A DNA stretch of 26,119 bases, taken from Clostridium sp. 28_12. Lineage in GTDB: Bacteria; Bacillota; Clostridia; TANB77; CAG-508. Both the position numbers and the translations under genes were made by a program. Each line of letters begins with the position of its first letter. The first letter of the stretch is position 1. A model generated the notes under the pieces. The model saw only the letters and a list, made by a program, of their open reading frames with translations, was not told the origin of the DNA and did no database searches. Of the stretch, positions 10,065 to 16,673 are shown in pieces. The stretch spans positions 11,833-37,951 of the forward strand of contig MNRR01000028.1 in the NCBI GenBank assembly GCA_001916055.1, in the 5' to 3' direction.

Positions 10065-10544
10065 TTATTTCCTTTGATCTTTTTCTTCATCTTCTTCAGA
10101 CTGTTTCACTGCAATTACAATTGGCATTTCGTAATGTTCTTTGATATTTCCGCAGTATTCTCCGTTTCCAAGGCAAAGTCCTGTCTCAGGGTCAAACTCG
10201 TTTTGAGTAAAATCCTCGATACCTTTTCCAGTTATCATATCTTTTTCCTCATTAACCGCACCTTTTTTGTTTAATTCATTTATATGCACATATTTCCAGC
10301 TTTTAATAAGTTGACGATTAAGATGTATAACCTCCTTTGTATCCACAGAAATCTCATCGCTGTAATCAGGATCTTCGCTAAAGTGCCAATCAGACACTTC
10401 TCTTTCTCTTTTCACTCTTAGCTGCGGACAAAGCTGCACTTCGTCATCCATTACACCAACAACCTTTCCAGTAATAGGTGTACTATTTTCTTCGCCAAAG
10501 AGCGTAATTTCTACAATTGCTCCTAAGTTAAACCGTAATCTCAT
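10065..10544 (-). CDS. 159-aa hypothetical protein, GC-rich insert
   Basis: 159 residues from an ATG with a GGAGG site about 9 nt upstream. I do not recognise a family. The N-terminal ~35 residues (NLGAIVEITLFGEE...GKVVGVMDDEVQL) alternate in a beta-strand-like way, as in a small barrel. The middle is charged, and a short Cys-containing patch (GLCLGNGEYCGN) lies near 120-132. There is no signal peptide or membrane segment, so it is probably cytoplasmic. Base composition is well above that of its neighbours by eye, and codon choice differs, which suggests horizontal transfer. It has its own consensus promoter, abutting a 31-bp repeat, and its own terminator, so it stands as an independent unit between trmL and recD2. 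Confidence 0.75.
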   Translation of the reverse strand: MRLRFNLGAIVEITLFGEENSTPITGKVVGVMDDEVQLCPQLRVKREREVSDWHFSEDPDYSDEISVDTKEVIHLNRQLIKSWKYVHINELNKKGAVNEEKDMITGKGIEDFTQNEFDPETGLCLGNGEYCGNIKEHYEMPIVIAVKQSEEDEEKDQRK

Positions 10545-10622
10545 TTTTTTGTACCTCCATAATTATTTTTGTTTTTAAAATGAGTTTTTTATAGTTACTA
10601 TACCTTTTTGGCATACTTTCAT

Positions 10623-10651
10623 ATTTTAGCATGCTTATGTAAAGTTGTCAA
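10623..10651 (-). promoter_or_regulatory. Sigma-A promoter of the 159-aa gene
   Basis: TTGACA (10646-10651) and TAAAAT (10623-10628) are separated by exactly 17 nt on the minus strand. The -35 box starts one base after the 31-bp repeat copy ending at 10653, so the repeat is directly upstream of the promoter. The predicted leader is about 70 nt. Confidence 0.8.
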
Positions 10652-10652
10652 G

Positions 10653-10683
10653 TGCACACGTGAGATCGCTTTTTTTCCGTGCA
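10653..10683 (+). repeat. 31-bp TGCAC-N9-CGCTTTTTTTCCGTGCA element, copy 1
   Basis: One of four copies in the window. Ends are inverted (TGCAC/GTGCA). The 9-nt variable part is ACGTGAGAT, identical to copy 2. It abuts the -35 box of the 159-aa gene. Copies 1 and 2 are in tandem, separated by a single T. Confidence 0.9.
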
Positions 10684-10684
10684 T

Positions 10685-10715
10685 TGCACACGTGAGATCG
10701 CTTTTTTTCCGTGCA
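10685..10715 (+). repeat. 31-bp TGCAC-N9-CGCTTTTTTTCCGTGCA element, copy 2
   Basis: A perfect duplicate of copy 1. It ends one base before the trmL stop codon (10717-10719), so it sits immediately after the 3' end of trmL in transcription order. Confidence 0.9.
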
Positions 10716-10716
10716 A

Positions 10717-11220
10717 TTATTTATCAAAATAATTACTTGTTCCTTGCAAGTCTTCAAAATTATGTTGTCTTAATATTTCATATGTAATTATCGCAACTGA
10801 ATTTGATAAATTTAGTGACCTTAATGTTGGCAACATTGGAATTCTTATTGTTTTTTTGTCTAAATACTTTTCTAAAAGCCATTCTGGTAGTCCTTTTGTT
10901 TCTTTTCCATATAATACAAATACTTCATCCATTTTTGAATAATCTATATCTGTATATTGTGTTTTGCCTTTTGTTGTTGCAAAAAACATATTGTTTTCTT
11001 CTGGTTTATATTTTTCTAAAAATTTTTCTAATGAATCATGTTCTTCTATATCTAGTTTGTCCCAATAGTCTAACCCTGCTCTTTTTAATGTTTTTTCGTC
11101 TATTTGGAATCCTAATGGATGTACTAAATGCAGTTTTGCTCCTGTTATTGCACATGTTCTTGCTATGTTTCCTGTGTTTTGTGGTATTTCTGGTTCTACC
11201 ATTACTATGTTTAGTTTCAT
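10717..11220 (-). CDS. trmL: tRNA (cytidine/uridine-34 2'-O)-methyltransferase TrmL
   Basis: 167 residues, the usual length for the YibK/TrmL branch of SPOUT methyltransferases. These use S-adenosylmethionine to methylate the ribose of the wobble nucleotide of certain tRNA-Leu. Visible signatures: the N-terminal EPEIPQNTGNIARTCA (9-24), the DYWDKL segment near 51-56, and the C-terminal knot motifs LYGKETKGLP near 103-112, IPMLPTLRSLNLSNSVAI near 127-144. ATG start with GAGTGAG upstream. It lies about 90 nt after a hypothetical gene pair, and the tandem 31-bp repeats begin one base after its stop codon. Confidence 0.93.
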   Translation of the reverse strand: MKLNIVMVEPEIPQNTGNIARTCAITGAKLHLVHPLGFQIDEKTLKRAGLDYWDKLDIEEHDSLEKFLEKYKPEENNMFFATTKGKTQYTDIDYSKMDEVFVLYGKETKGLPEWLLEKYLDKKTIRIPMLPTLRSLNLSNSVAIITYEILRQHNFEDLQGTSNYFDK

Positions 11221-11312
11221 TTTTGCTCACTCTCTTTCTAAAATTCTTTTTTTATCACATCTGCGTACTTTCATCAAATGACTTATCCTGTCTTTTTTAG
11301 TATCCTAATATA

Positions 11313-11774
11313 TTATAGATTAAATATACGCTTAAAAAATCCAATAATTTTCTGGTAAAAAGTTTTTTTGTACTCAACTGGTAGATTATTATTCAAATTA
11401 TTATTTATCTCATTATTGCAAAATTCATTCTGATCTTTAGTTATTTTTTTTAATAAATTATCAGGATTATATTTTCGTCTTTTCTCTTCCTCTAAAACTT
11501 TTCTATCATAATTCTGCTTTGCAATAATTCTTTCTTTTTGATATGGAGTAGCCCAAAAGTCTCTAAATATATTGGCAAAAATATCTTTAGTTTCTTCTAA
11601 TAAGTCTTGTTCTTCAAAATTTTTATTTATATCTACTTTAAAATTATGATTAATATCTTTGTTAAGTTCAAATGTTTCTAATAAAGATTTTGGTATTTTA
11701 TTCACACTTTCTAATGGCATATACTTTAATATCTCTAACACTTCATAATAAGCTTTTGGAAATTTATCTTCCAT
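11313..11774 (-). CDS. 153-aa hypothetical protein, partner of the kinase-like gene
   Basis: 153 residues from an ATG with a strong GAGGAGG site that overlaps the stop of the upstream gene; the gap is 15 nt, so the two are an operon and probably translationally coupled. No signal peptide. It is mostly helical and charged. A compact segment IFANIFRDFWATPYQKERIIAKQNYDR spans about 68-94 and contains aromatic and basic residues that look like a conserved core. An Asn-rich linker lies near 120-132, and the C-terminal ~18 residues (YQKIIGFFKRIFNL) form a basic amphipathic helix that could touch a membrane. I do not recognise the family. Base composition is AT-rich, like the chromosome. Confidence 0.75.
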   Translation of the reverse strand: MEDKFPKAYYEVLEILKYMPLESVNKIPKSLLETFELNKDINHNFKVDINKNFEEQDLLEETKDIFANIFRDFWATPYQKERIIAKQNYDRKVLEEEKRRKYNPDNLLKKITKDQNEFCNNEINNNLNNNLPVEYKKTFYQKIIGFFKRIFNL

Positions 11775-11789
11775 CTTATTTTTCCTCCT

Positions 11790-13595
11790 CTATTCTTGCT
11801 CTATATCTTGATTTGAATATCTAATTTTTTCTGCAATATTGCTAACTTTCTCTTTTGCTATATCAATTCCTTCAATATTTCTATTAATTGTTGCTTTTCC
11901 AACCTCCTCCTGAGTTATAAATTTATTTTTATTATTCAAAATTTCATCAATTGATAGTTCTATACCATATTCTTTATACTCTTCCAAGCAATTCTTTATC
12001 CCTTCATAAGTTATTTTTTGACCATTATATTCTAGCTCTAGTACAGATAAGATAATCTTTTTTAATGTTTCTTGTATTATTGGCCTTATTTGTTCTCTAT
12101 CTGTCTGTGTAATTTTTCTCCCATATGACTTTTGACTAACTTTCGGAATTTGATTAGTTCCTAGCAACAATGTCATAGTTTGATAGTTATCAGGCAATAA
12201 TAGATTATTGATGTCTATTTTATAATTTGGTATACGCTTTCCACAATAATCTAAATCAATAATCTGAAATCCTTTGTCTTTGTCATATAATACATTATTT
12301 CCGCTATTATCATATTCCATTTTATTACTTCCTAAAACCATTATTGCTCTAAAAAAATCTCTTATATGTTCTTGTGGCATTCCTAAAATCATTGAATACC
12401 TATTTAATAATTCGTTCTTGATTTGTTCTTGCCCTTCAACATCTCCTCTAAAATGTTCACCACTTGCTCTTGCTTGTAATTCCCAACATCTATCATCTCC
12501 TTCAATCTCCTTATAATCAATTACAGTAAAAATATTTTTTTTATCTTCATCAGATAGACTTTTAAAAAATTCAGCAAATATCTTTGAGTCCTCTGAATTT
12601 TTATGATGAACTAATACAACATCATCATCGATTGCATAACAAGGAGAACTTCCATGTTTCCTTATATCATCATATTTTCCTATTTTACATTCTTCTATTA
12701 ATTCTTCTATATTTCTATTTATTGTTGATTTTCCAACTGTACTTTCTGAACCCATTATATTGGCATTTCCTTTTTGCGGAACACTAAACTTACTAAATAT
12801 TGATGCAAGTCCTTCAATACTTTCATCGTATTCCTGTACCATTTTCCATTCTTCAAATGAAAATCCATCTGGTATTCCCATTTCTTCCAATTCAAAATTT
12901 TGAAATATTTTATCATTTCTTTTTTCATAGCTTAATGGAATTTTACTTGCAATAACTCTTTCATTTCCTGTTAATAAGCTCTTTAACTCTATATTATAAC
13001 CTAGATATTGCAATATAACTTTCATCAGTATAGCATGATTCATATCCATTCTTCCTAAATTCATTTCTATCAAATTTTTAGGTTTATCTCCAATAATGTC
13101 ACAAAGAGTTTGCATATGTGCAGAAGTAACTATATCTAACTCATCGTTATTTATAATATCTTCAAAACATTTTTTTCTTATATCGAAATCCACCTGTTTA
13201 AAATTTCCTCTATCTATTACAATTCTTTTGTCACGTTCAGGACTATATTCTCTTGGATCAGGGAATTGTTCACTTTTTAGTAAACTCATTACTCTTCCAT
13301 ATAATTCTTTTCCATCTTCATTTTTAGTCATCCAAATTTGAAAATTAGAATTTTCTTTTATCGAATAAATTCTTTTATAAAAATCACTAATCCTAGTTCT
13401 AACATCTCTTTTTCCTGTTTCAATTGCGAATTGATCTAAAGTTTCAACAATTAATTTATCTATCAATAATTTTACATCTTTAAAATTTGGAGATTCATTT
13501 TTTGCAAAAAAACTTGATACTTCTCTATTAATAGAATAATCTACATTATCATTTAGTAATTCTGAATTAGTATTCAACTCATCCATTAACCTCAT
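11790..13595 (-). CDS. Kinase-fold-like protein with duplicated VGKxTINRNIE motif
   Basis: 601 residues. Start chosen at the ATG with TAGGTG 7 nt upstream; a GTG three codons earlier lacks a site. I do not recognise a named family. The middle resembles the aminoglycoside-phosphotransferase/HipA branch of the kinase fold: a possible ATP-lysine strand DVVLVHHK near 330, a catalytic-loop-like D-N-S-G-N-N-V-L-Y near 425, then IIDLDY near 444 in the place of the metal-binding DFD/DFG. The N-terminal ~280 residues are helical and of unknown role. The peptide VGK(S/A)TINRNIE occurs twice, near 287 and 565, on either side of the kinase-like region. No signal peptide or membrane segment. It has its own promoter and is followed 15 nt later by a small gene. 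A kinase activity is inference. Confidence 0.7.
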   Translation of the reverse strand: MRLMDELNTNSELLNDNVDYSINREVSSFFAKNESPNFKDVKLLIDKLIVETLDQFAIETGKRDVRTRISDFYKRIYSIKENSNFQIWMTKNEDGKELYGRVMSLLKSEQFPDPREYSPERDKRIVIDRGNFKQVDFDIRKKCFEDIINNDELDIVTSAHMQTLCDIIGDKPKNLIEMNLGRMDMNHAILMKVILQYLGYNIELKSLLTGNERVIASKIPLSYEKRNDKIFQNFELEEMGIPDGFSFEEWKMVQEYDESIEGLASIFSKFSVPQKGNANIMGSESTVGKSTINRNIEELIEECKIGKYDDIRKHGSSPCYAIDDDVVLVHHKNSEDSKIFAEFFKSLSDEDKKNIFTVIDYKEIEGDDRCWELQARASGEHFRGDVEGQEQIKNELLNRYSMILGMPQEHIRDFFRAIMVLGSNKMEYDNSGNNVLYDKDKGFQIIDLDYCGKRIPNYKIDINNLLLPDNYQTMTLLLGTNQIPKVSQKSYGRKITQTDREQIRPIIQETLKKIILSVLELEYNGQKITYEGIKNCLEEYKEYGIELSIDEILNNKNKFITQEEVGKATINRNIEGIDIAKEKVSNIAEKIRYSNQDIEQE

Positions 13596-13644
13596 TTTTA
13601 ACACCTACTTATATAATATTATTTATTTTTATTTTTCTAAAAAT

Positions 13645-13673
13645 ATTATACTAAATTTCTACAATTTATGCAA
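13645..13673 (-). promoter_or_regulatory. Sigma-A promoter of the kinase-like operon
   Basis: TTGCAT (13668-13673) and TATAAT (13645-13650) with a 17-nt spacer on the minus strand, about 50 nt before the start codon. Just upstream is an operator-like inverted repeat TTAATCA-N9-TGATTAA (13686-13708). Confidence 0.8.
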
Positions 13674-13685
13674 TACTTACTTAAT

Positions 13686-13708
13686 TTAATCAGAAAAAAT
13701 ATGATTAA
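13686..13708. promoter_or_regulatory. Operator-like inverted repeat TTAATCA-N9-TGATTAA
   Basis: Perfect 7-bp arms (13686-13692 and 13702-13708) lie directly upstream of the -35 box of the kinase-like operon and between it and repeat copy 3. It may bind a dimeric regulator, but AT-only arms in an AT-rich genome can arise by chance. Confidence 0.4.
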
Positions 13709-13714
13709 TTATGT

Positions 13715-13745
13715 TGCACATTTCAAAACGCTTTTTTTCCGTGCA
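13715..13745 (+). repeat. 31-bp TGCAC-N9-CGCTTTTTTTCCGTGCA element, copy 3
   Basis: Same fixed parts and total length as the other copies; the variable 9 nt are ATTTCAAAA. It lies downstream of the lipoprotein gene's terminator and upstream of the kinase-like operon promoter. Confidence 0.9.
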
Positions 13746-13761
13746 CTGCAATCTTTCAAAA

Positions 13762-13811
13762 AATAAAAGCTAGGAGAGAAAGTTGCATAACCTTCTCTCC
13801 CAGCTTTTATT
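13762..13811 (-). terminator. Rho-independent terminator of the lipoprotein gene
   Basis: A long near-perfect stem: AATAAAAGCT and GGAGAGAA with an inner GTT pair to AAC, TTCTCTCC and AGCTTTTATT around a 4-nt loop, followed on the minus strand by a T-rich run. It begins about 30 nt after the stop codon and is a strong bidirectional-looking terminator. Confidence 0.92.
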
Positions 13812-13842
13812 GCGCCACACAATTATGTGAGCTTTTTATTTA

Positions 13843-14259
13843 CTAACTCTCTTTGTCCTCCTTCTGATTATATGAGACTTCAATTGCTGCATATTCCCTG
13901 GCATTGTTGTTTTCGTCAATCTCCTCTGGACAATCACAGAAAATGACGTCTGACCATGGTTCTGCCACATTAAATTCCCGCTCGTTTCCACAAGCCTCAC
14001 ATTTTAAAACAATGTGTGCAGTTTCGCCTGTTTTCAGATTCAAGTCAAATTTGCACTCACGTAATGCCTTTTCTTTTCCTGATACTGTACAATTTGAACC
14101 GTTAACACTCTGGAAAACATATGCCTGCCCATCTGATGTTGTCACTGACACTGTGGCATGTTTGTCATCTTCCCGGAACAGATTTCCACATCCAGTTAAA
14201 GACATTGCAATTGCCATCATAGTCACAACTGTTACCATCATTTTTTTGATCTTTCTCAT
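13843..14259 (-). CDS. Small lipoprotein with Cys-pair domain, GC-rich insert
   Basis: 138 residues from an ATG with AGGAG 9-10 nt upstream. The N-terminus is a classic lipoprotein signal: basic MRKIKK, a hydrophobic stretch, and lipobox LTGC with the lipidated Cys at 24; it should be anchored outside the membrane. The mature part is beta-rich and contains C-x2-C (KCEACGNE) and C-x-C (FCDCPEE) pairs separated by about 17 residues, a zinc-ribbon-like arrangement. No named family is recognised. GC content and codon use are visibly higher than in the flanking por and kinase-like genes. The gene has its own promoter and terminator and is bracketed by two same-orientation 31-bp repeats, so it looks like an inserted cassette. 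Confidence 0.85.
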   Translation of the reverse strand: MRKIKKMMVTVVTMMAIAMSLTGCGNLFREDDKHATVSVTTSDGQAYVFQSVNGSNCTVSGKEKALRECKFDLNLKTGETAHIVLKCEACGNEREFNVAEPWSDVIFCDCPEEIDENNNAREYAAIEVSYNQKEDKES

Positions 14260-14343
14260 AGTTTTTTTCTCCTTTTGTTGTTATTTGTTTTTTGAGTACA
14301 TAGCTATCTGGTAAATATACCTGTTATAAGTTAGTAATTTTTC

Positions 14344-14352
14344 CCACCTCCT
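14344..14352 (-). other. Strong ribosome-binding-like site without a gene
   Basis: AGGAGGTGG occurs in the leader of the lipoprotein gene about 85 nt before the real start. The only reading frames after it are very short (for example ATT ACT AAC TTA TAA). It may be a leader-peptide site or a remnant of a lost gene; I cannot tell. Confidence 0.35.
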
Positions 14353-14376
14353 AAGCTCTTTGCTTACTTCAATTAT

Positions 14377-14405
14377 ATTATAGCATCTTTATGTTAATTA
14401 ATCAA
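14377..14405 (-). promoter_or_regulatory. Sigma-A promoter of the lipoprotein gene
   Basis: TTGATT (14400-14405) and TATAAT (14377-14382) with a 17-nt spacer on the minus strand, starting 16 nt after the porB stop codon. The leader would be about 110 nt. Confidence 0.75.
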
Positions 14406-14421
14406 ATTAATTATGTTAATA

Positions 14422-15426
14422 TTAAATATAAGTTTTCCTTATATTTGCACCGATTATTCCGCTTTTTTTCCGTGCATCTCTATTAGTAATCTCTTCCAAG
14501 TCAAGAAGTTCTTGCCATCTCTCATCAACAACTCTTTGGAATTCTTGAATCATCCATTCATTACCAGGCTTAAACATATGTTTAAAACGTTTTTGTGGAC
14601 GCAAAAATTCTTCTATTGGAAGTTTCTTAGCTGGTTTATATGTTATTTTATATTTTCCATCTACAACTTCATATAATGGCCAATAACATGTATCTGCTGC
14701 TAATTTGTTGATTTTCATTAAGTCTTCTGTTGCATATCCCCAACCTCTTGGGCATGGTGCCATAACATTTAAAAATGCTGGTCCTTCTGTATAGATTGCT
14801 TTCTCTGCTTTTTCGTATAAGTCTTTGAAATTATTCATTGCAAGTGTTTGAGCAACATATGGAATGTGATGTCCTACCATAACTTTTGCTAAGTCTTTTC
14901 TAACTTGCATCTTTCCTGGTGTTACTTTTCCTGCTGGTGATGTTGTTGTATCTGCAAATTTTGGAGTTGCTGATGAACGTTGAATCCCTGTGTTCATATA
15001 TGCTCCATTGTCATAACATACATATACCATATCATGTCCTCTTTCCATTGCTCCTGATAAACTTTGTAAACCTATATCATAAGTTCCTCCATCTCCTCCA
15101 AATGCAATGAATTTTGTATCTTTATCTTGTGGCAATTTTCCTTGTCTTTTCATTGATTTGTACGCTGCTTCTGCTCCTGCACAAGTTGCTCCTGCATTTT
15201 CAAATGCTGTATGGATAAAAGAGTCTGTCCATGCTGTATATGGATATATAAATGTTGATACTTCCATACATCCTGTCGCATTTGCTACAACTGCATGGTC
15301 TTCTGTTTTTAAGGCTCTCATTATCATTCTTGCTACTACTGGTGCACCACATCCAGCACACATTCTGTGTCCTTCTGTAAATCTTGAGGGTTTATTTGCC
15401 ATTACTTCTTTTAAATTATATGCCAT
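14422..15426 (-). CDS. porB: Pyruvate:ferredoxin oxidoreductase, beta (TPP) subunit
   Basis: 334 residues; the thiamine-diphosphate subunit of the four-subunit pyruvate synthase/oxidoreductase (pyruvate + CoA + oxidised ferredoxin to acetyl-CoA + CO2 + reduced ferredoxin). Evidence: CAGCGAPVVARM at 23-34 with cluster-type cysteines, GGDGGTYDIGLQS near 110 (TPP/Mg site), and CYDNGAYMNTGIQRSSATP near 137-155, typical of the pyruvate-specific enzyme. It starts one base after the porA stop, so translation is coupled. Oddity: the last ~15 residues (DARKKSGIIGANIRKTYI) are encoded by a 31-bp repeat copy and an adjacent AT hairpin, past the point where the recognisable subunit ends (DERWQELLDLEE). 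This suggests the tail was changed by insertion. Confidence 0.95.
   Translation of the reverse strand: MAYNLKEVMANKPSRFTEGHRMCAGCGAPVVARMIMRALKTEDHAVVANATGCMEVSTFIYPYTAWTDSFIHTAFENAGATCAGAEAAYKSMKRQGKLPQDKDTKFIAFGGDGGTYDIGLQSLSGAMERGHDMVYVCYDNGAYMNTGIQRSSATPKFADTTTSPAGKVTPGKMQVRKDLAKVMVGHHIPYVAQTLAMNNFKDLYEKAEKAIYTEGPAFLNVMAPCPRGWGYATEDLMKINKLAADTCYWPLYEVVDGKYKITYKPAKKLPIEEFLRPQKRFKHMFKPGNEWMIQEFQRVVDERWQELLDLEEITNRDARKKSGIIGANIRKTYI
14424..14446 (-). other. AT hairpin at the 3' end of porB
   Basis: AAATATAAG and CTTATATTT form a perfect 9-bp stem with a 5-nt loop, covering the last codons and stop of porB and touching repeat copy 4. There is no strong U-tract, so it is at best a weak terminator of the por operon. 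Confidence 0.45.
14446..14476 (+). repeat. 31-bp TGCAC-N9-CGCTTTTTTTCCGTGCA element, copy 4, inside porB
   Basis: Variable 9 nt are CGATTATTC. It lies within the porB coding sequence, where its minus strand encodes A-R-K-K-S-G-I-I-G-A near the C-terminus. With copy 3 it brackets the lipoprotein unit; the two copies are 731 bp apart. Confidence 0.9.
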
Positions 15427-15427
15427 T

Positions 15428-16618
15428 TTACTTTTCCTCCCTTCTTAGTCCTAAATATCTATATGGTTCTCCTATTTCTCCTGTTTTTGCTATTTCTGAT
15501 AAATCTGTATATACTGATTCTAATTGTTTCTCTGTTGTGTCTCTTCCTCCAATTCCATATACATAGTTTACCATTGGAACTTGTTTCTTATTTACATACA
15601 TTGCTGATGTTACATCTTCAAATAAAGCTCCTCCTGCTGCATTTAAAGAATCTGCTTTATCTAATACTGCAACTGCTTTTAAATGTGATAAAACTTCTGC
15701 AATTTCTTCTGCTGGGAATGGTCTATACATTCTTATTTTTAATAATCCTGCTTTTATACCTTGTTCTCTTAATCTATCTACAACTGCTTTTGTTGTTCCG
15801 GCAGTTGAATTCATACATACTATTGCAATTTCTGCATCATCTAATTTATATTTTTCGAAGAATTCATACTTTCTTCCTGTCCATTCAGCAAATTCTTCTG
15901 AAACTTCTTTTATTACTTCTTTTGCTTTTTTCATTGCTTCTGCTTGTTGTGCTTTATGTTCAAATAAATATGCTTGTAAGTCTAATGGTCCAACAGCTAT
16001 TGGTTCATCTCTATTTAATAAATAGTGTTCTGGCTTATATTGTCCAACAAACTTTTTTACATCTTCATCATTTTCTAATTGAATATTTTCAATTGAATGT
16101 GATGTTATAAATCCATCTTGACATACCATTAATGGTAATAATACATCTTTGTGTTCTGCAATTCTGTGTGCCATTAACATATTGTCATATGCTTCTTGGT
16201 TGTTTTCTGAAAATAACATTATCCATCCTGCATCTCTTACTCCCATTGCATCTGAATGGTCATTATGGATATTTAATGGTCCTGAAACTGCTCTATTTAC
16301 TAAAGCCATAACTATTGGTAATCTTAAACTTGATGCTATATATATCATTTCCCACATTAATGATAATCCATTTGCAGAAGTTGCTGTCATAGCTCTTGCT
16401 CCTGCTGCTTCTGCTCCTATTGTTGCAGACATTGCACTATGTTCACTTTCTACTGCAACAAATTCTGTATCTACATCACCATTTGCAACAAATGTTGAAA
16501 AATATTGTGGTATTTCTGTTGATGGTGTTATTGGAAATGCTGCAACTACATCTGGATTGATTTGTCTCATTGCTATTGCTGTTGCTTCGTTTCCACTTAA
16601 TCTTTCTCTTATACTCAT
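15428..16618 (-). CDS. porA: Pyruvate:ferredoxin oxidoreductase, alpha subunit
   Basis: 396 residues, normal for the alpha subunit. It begins MSIRERLSGNEATAIAMRQ and shows the PITPSTEIPQ segment near 31-40, VAVESEHSAMSATIGAEAAGARAMTATSANGLSLM near 54-88, and VNRAVSGPLNIHNDHSD near 107-123, all typical of the pyrimidine-binding/domain I part that works with the TPP subunit. The second half carries the transketolase C-like domain (AIVCMNSTAGTTKAVVDRLREQGIKAGLLKIRMYRPFP). ATG start with AAGGAG upstream. Third gene of porGDAB; 53 nt after porD, where a 9-bp inverted repeat sits, and one base before porB. Confidence 0.96.
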   Translation of the reverse strand: MSIRERLSGNEATAIAMRQINPDVVAAFPITPSTEIPQYFSTFVANGDVDTEFVAVESEHSAMSATIGAEAAGARAMTATSANGLSLMWEMIYIASSLRLPIVMALVNRAVSGPLNIHNDHSDAMGVRDAGWIMLFSENNQEAYDNMLMAHRIAEHKDVLLPLMVCQDGFITSHSIENIQLENDEDVKKFVGQYKPEHYLLNRDEPIAVGPLDLQAYLFEHKAQQAEAMKKAKEVIKEVSEEFAEWTGRKYEFFEKYKLDDAEIAIVCMNSTAGTTKAVVDRLREQGIKAGLLKIRMYRPFPAEEIAEVLSHLKAVAVLDKADSLNAAGGALFEDVTSAMYVNKKQVPMVNYVYGIGGRDTTEKQLESVYTDLSEIAKTGEIGEPYRYLGLRREEK

Positions 16619-16640
16619 TTTTTGTCTCCTTCCTATTTAC

Positions 16641-16673
16641 AATTTAAACAAATATTGTTATATCGTTTAAATT
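16641..16673 (-). other. Intercistronic inverted repeat between porD and porA
   Basis: AATTTAAAC (16641-16649) and GTTTAAATT (16665-16673) are perfect 9-bp arms around 15 nt, overlapping the porD stop codon. It could stabilise or process the por transcript; being AT-rich it is weak evidence. Confidence 0.35.

Noticed and set aside
10653..10715. Tandem 31-bp repeats as a CRISPR array
   Set aside because: Only two units separated by one base, no spacers of regular length, and no cas genes.
11222..11312. A trmL promoter (TTGATG-N17-TAAAAA)
   Set aside because: The -10 box is poor; the gene may be read from the operon upstream.
12711..12770. Walker A in the kinase-like protein (GSESTVGKST)
   Set aside because: Spacing is G-x5-GKS, one residue too long, there is no matching Walker B, and the second copy of the motif lacks the first Gly.
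10653..14476. The 31-bp element as an integron attC or a dif/XerCD site
   Set aside because: No GTTRRRY/RYYYAAC core pair as in attC, and no two 11-bp arms around a 6-bp centre as in dif. No integrase gene is in the window.
15463..16670. Plus-strand frames of 215 and 173 codons opposite porA
   Set aside because: porA is unmistakable on the minus strand; these are mirror frames with low-complexity Leu-rich or Ala-rich products.
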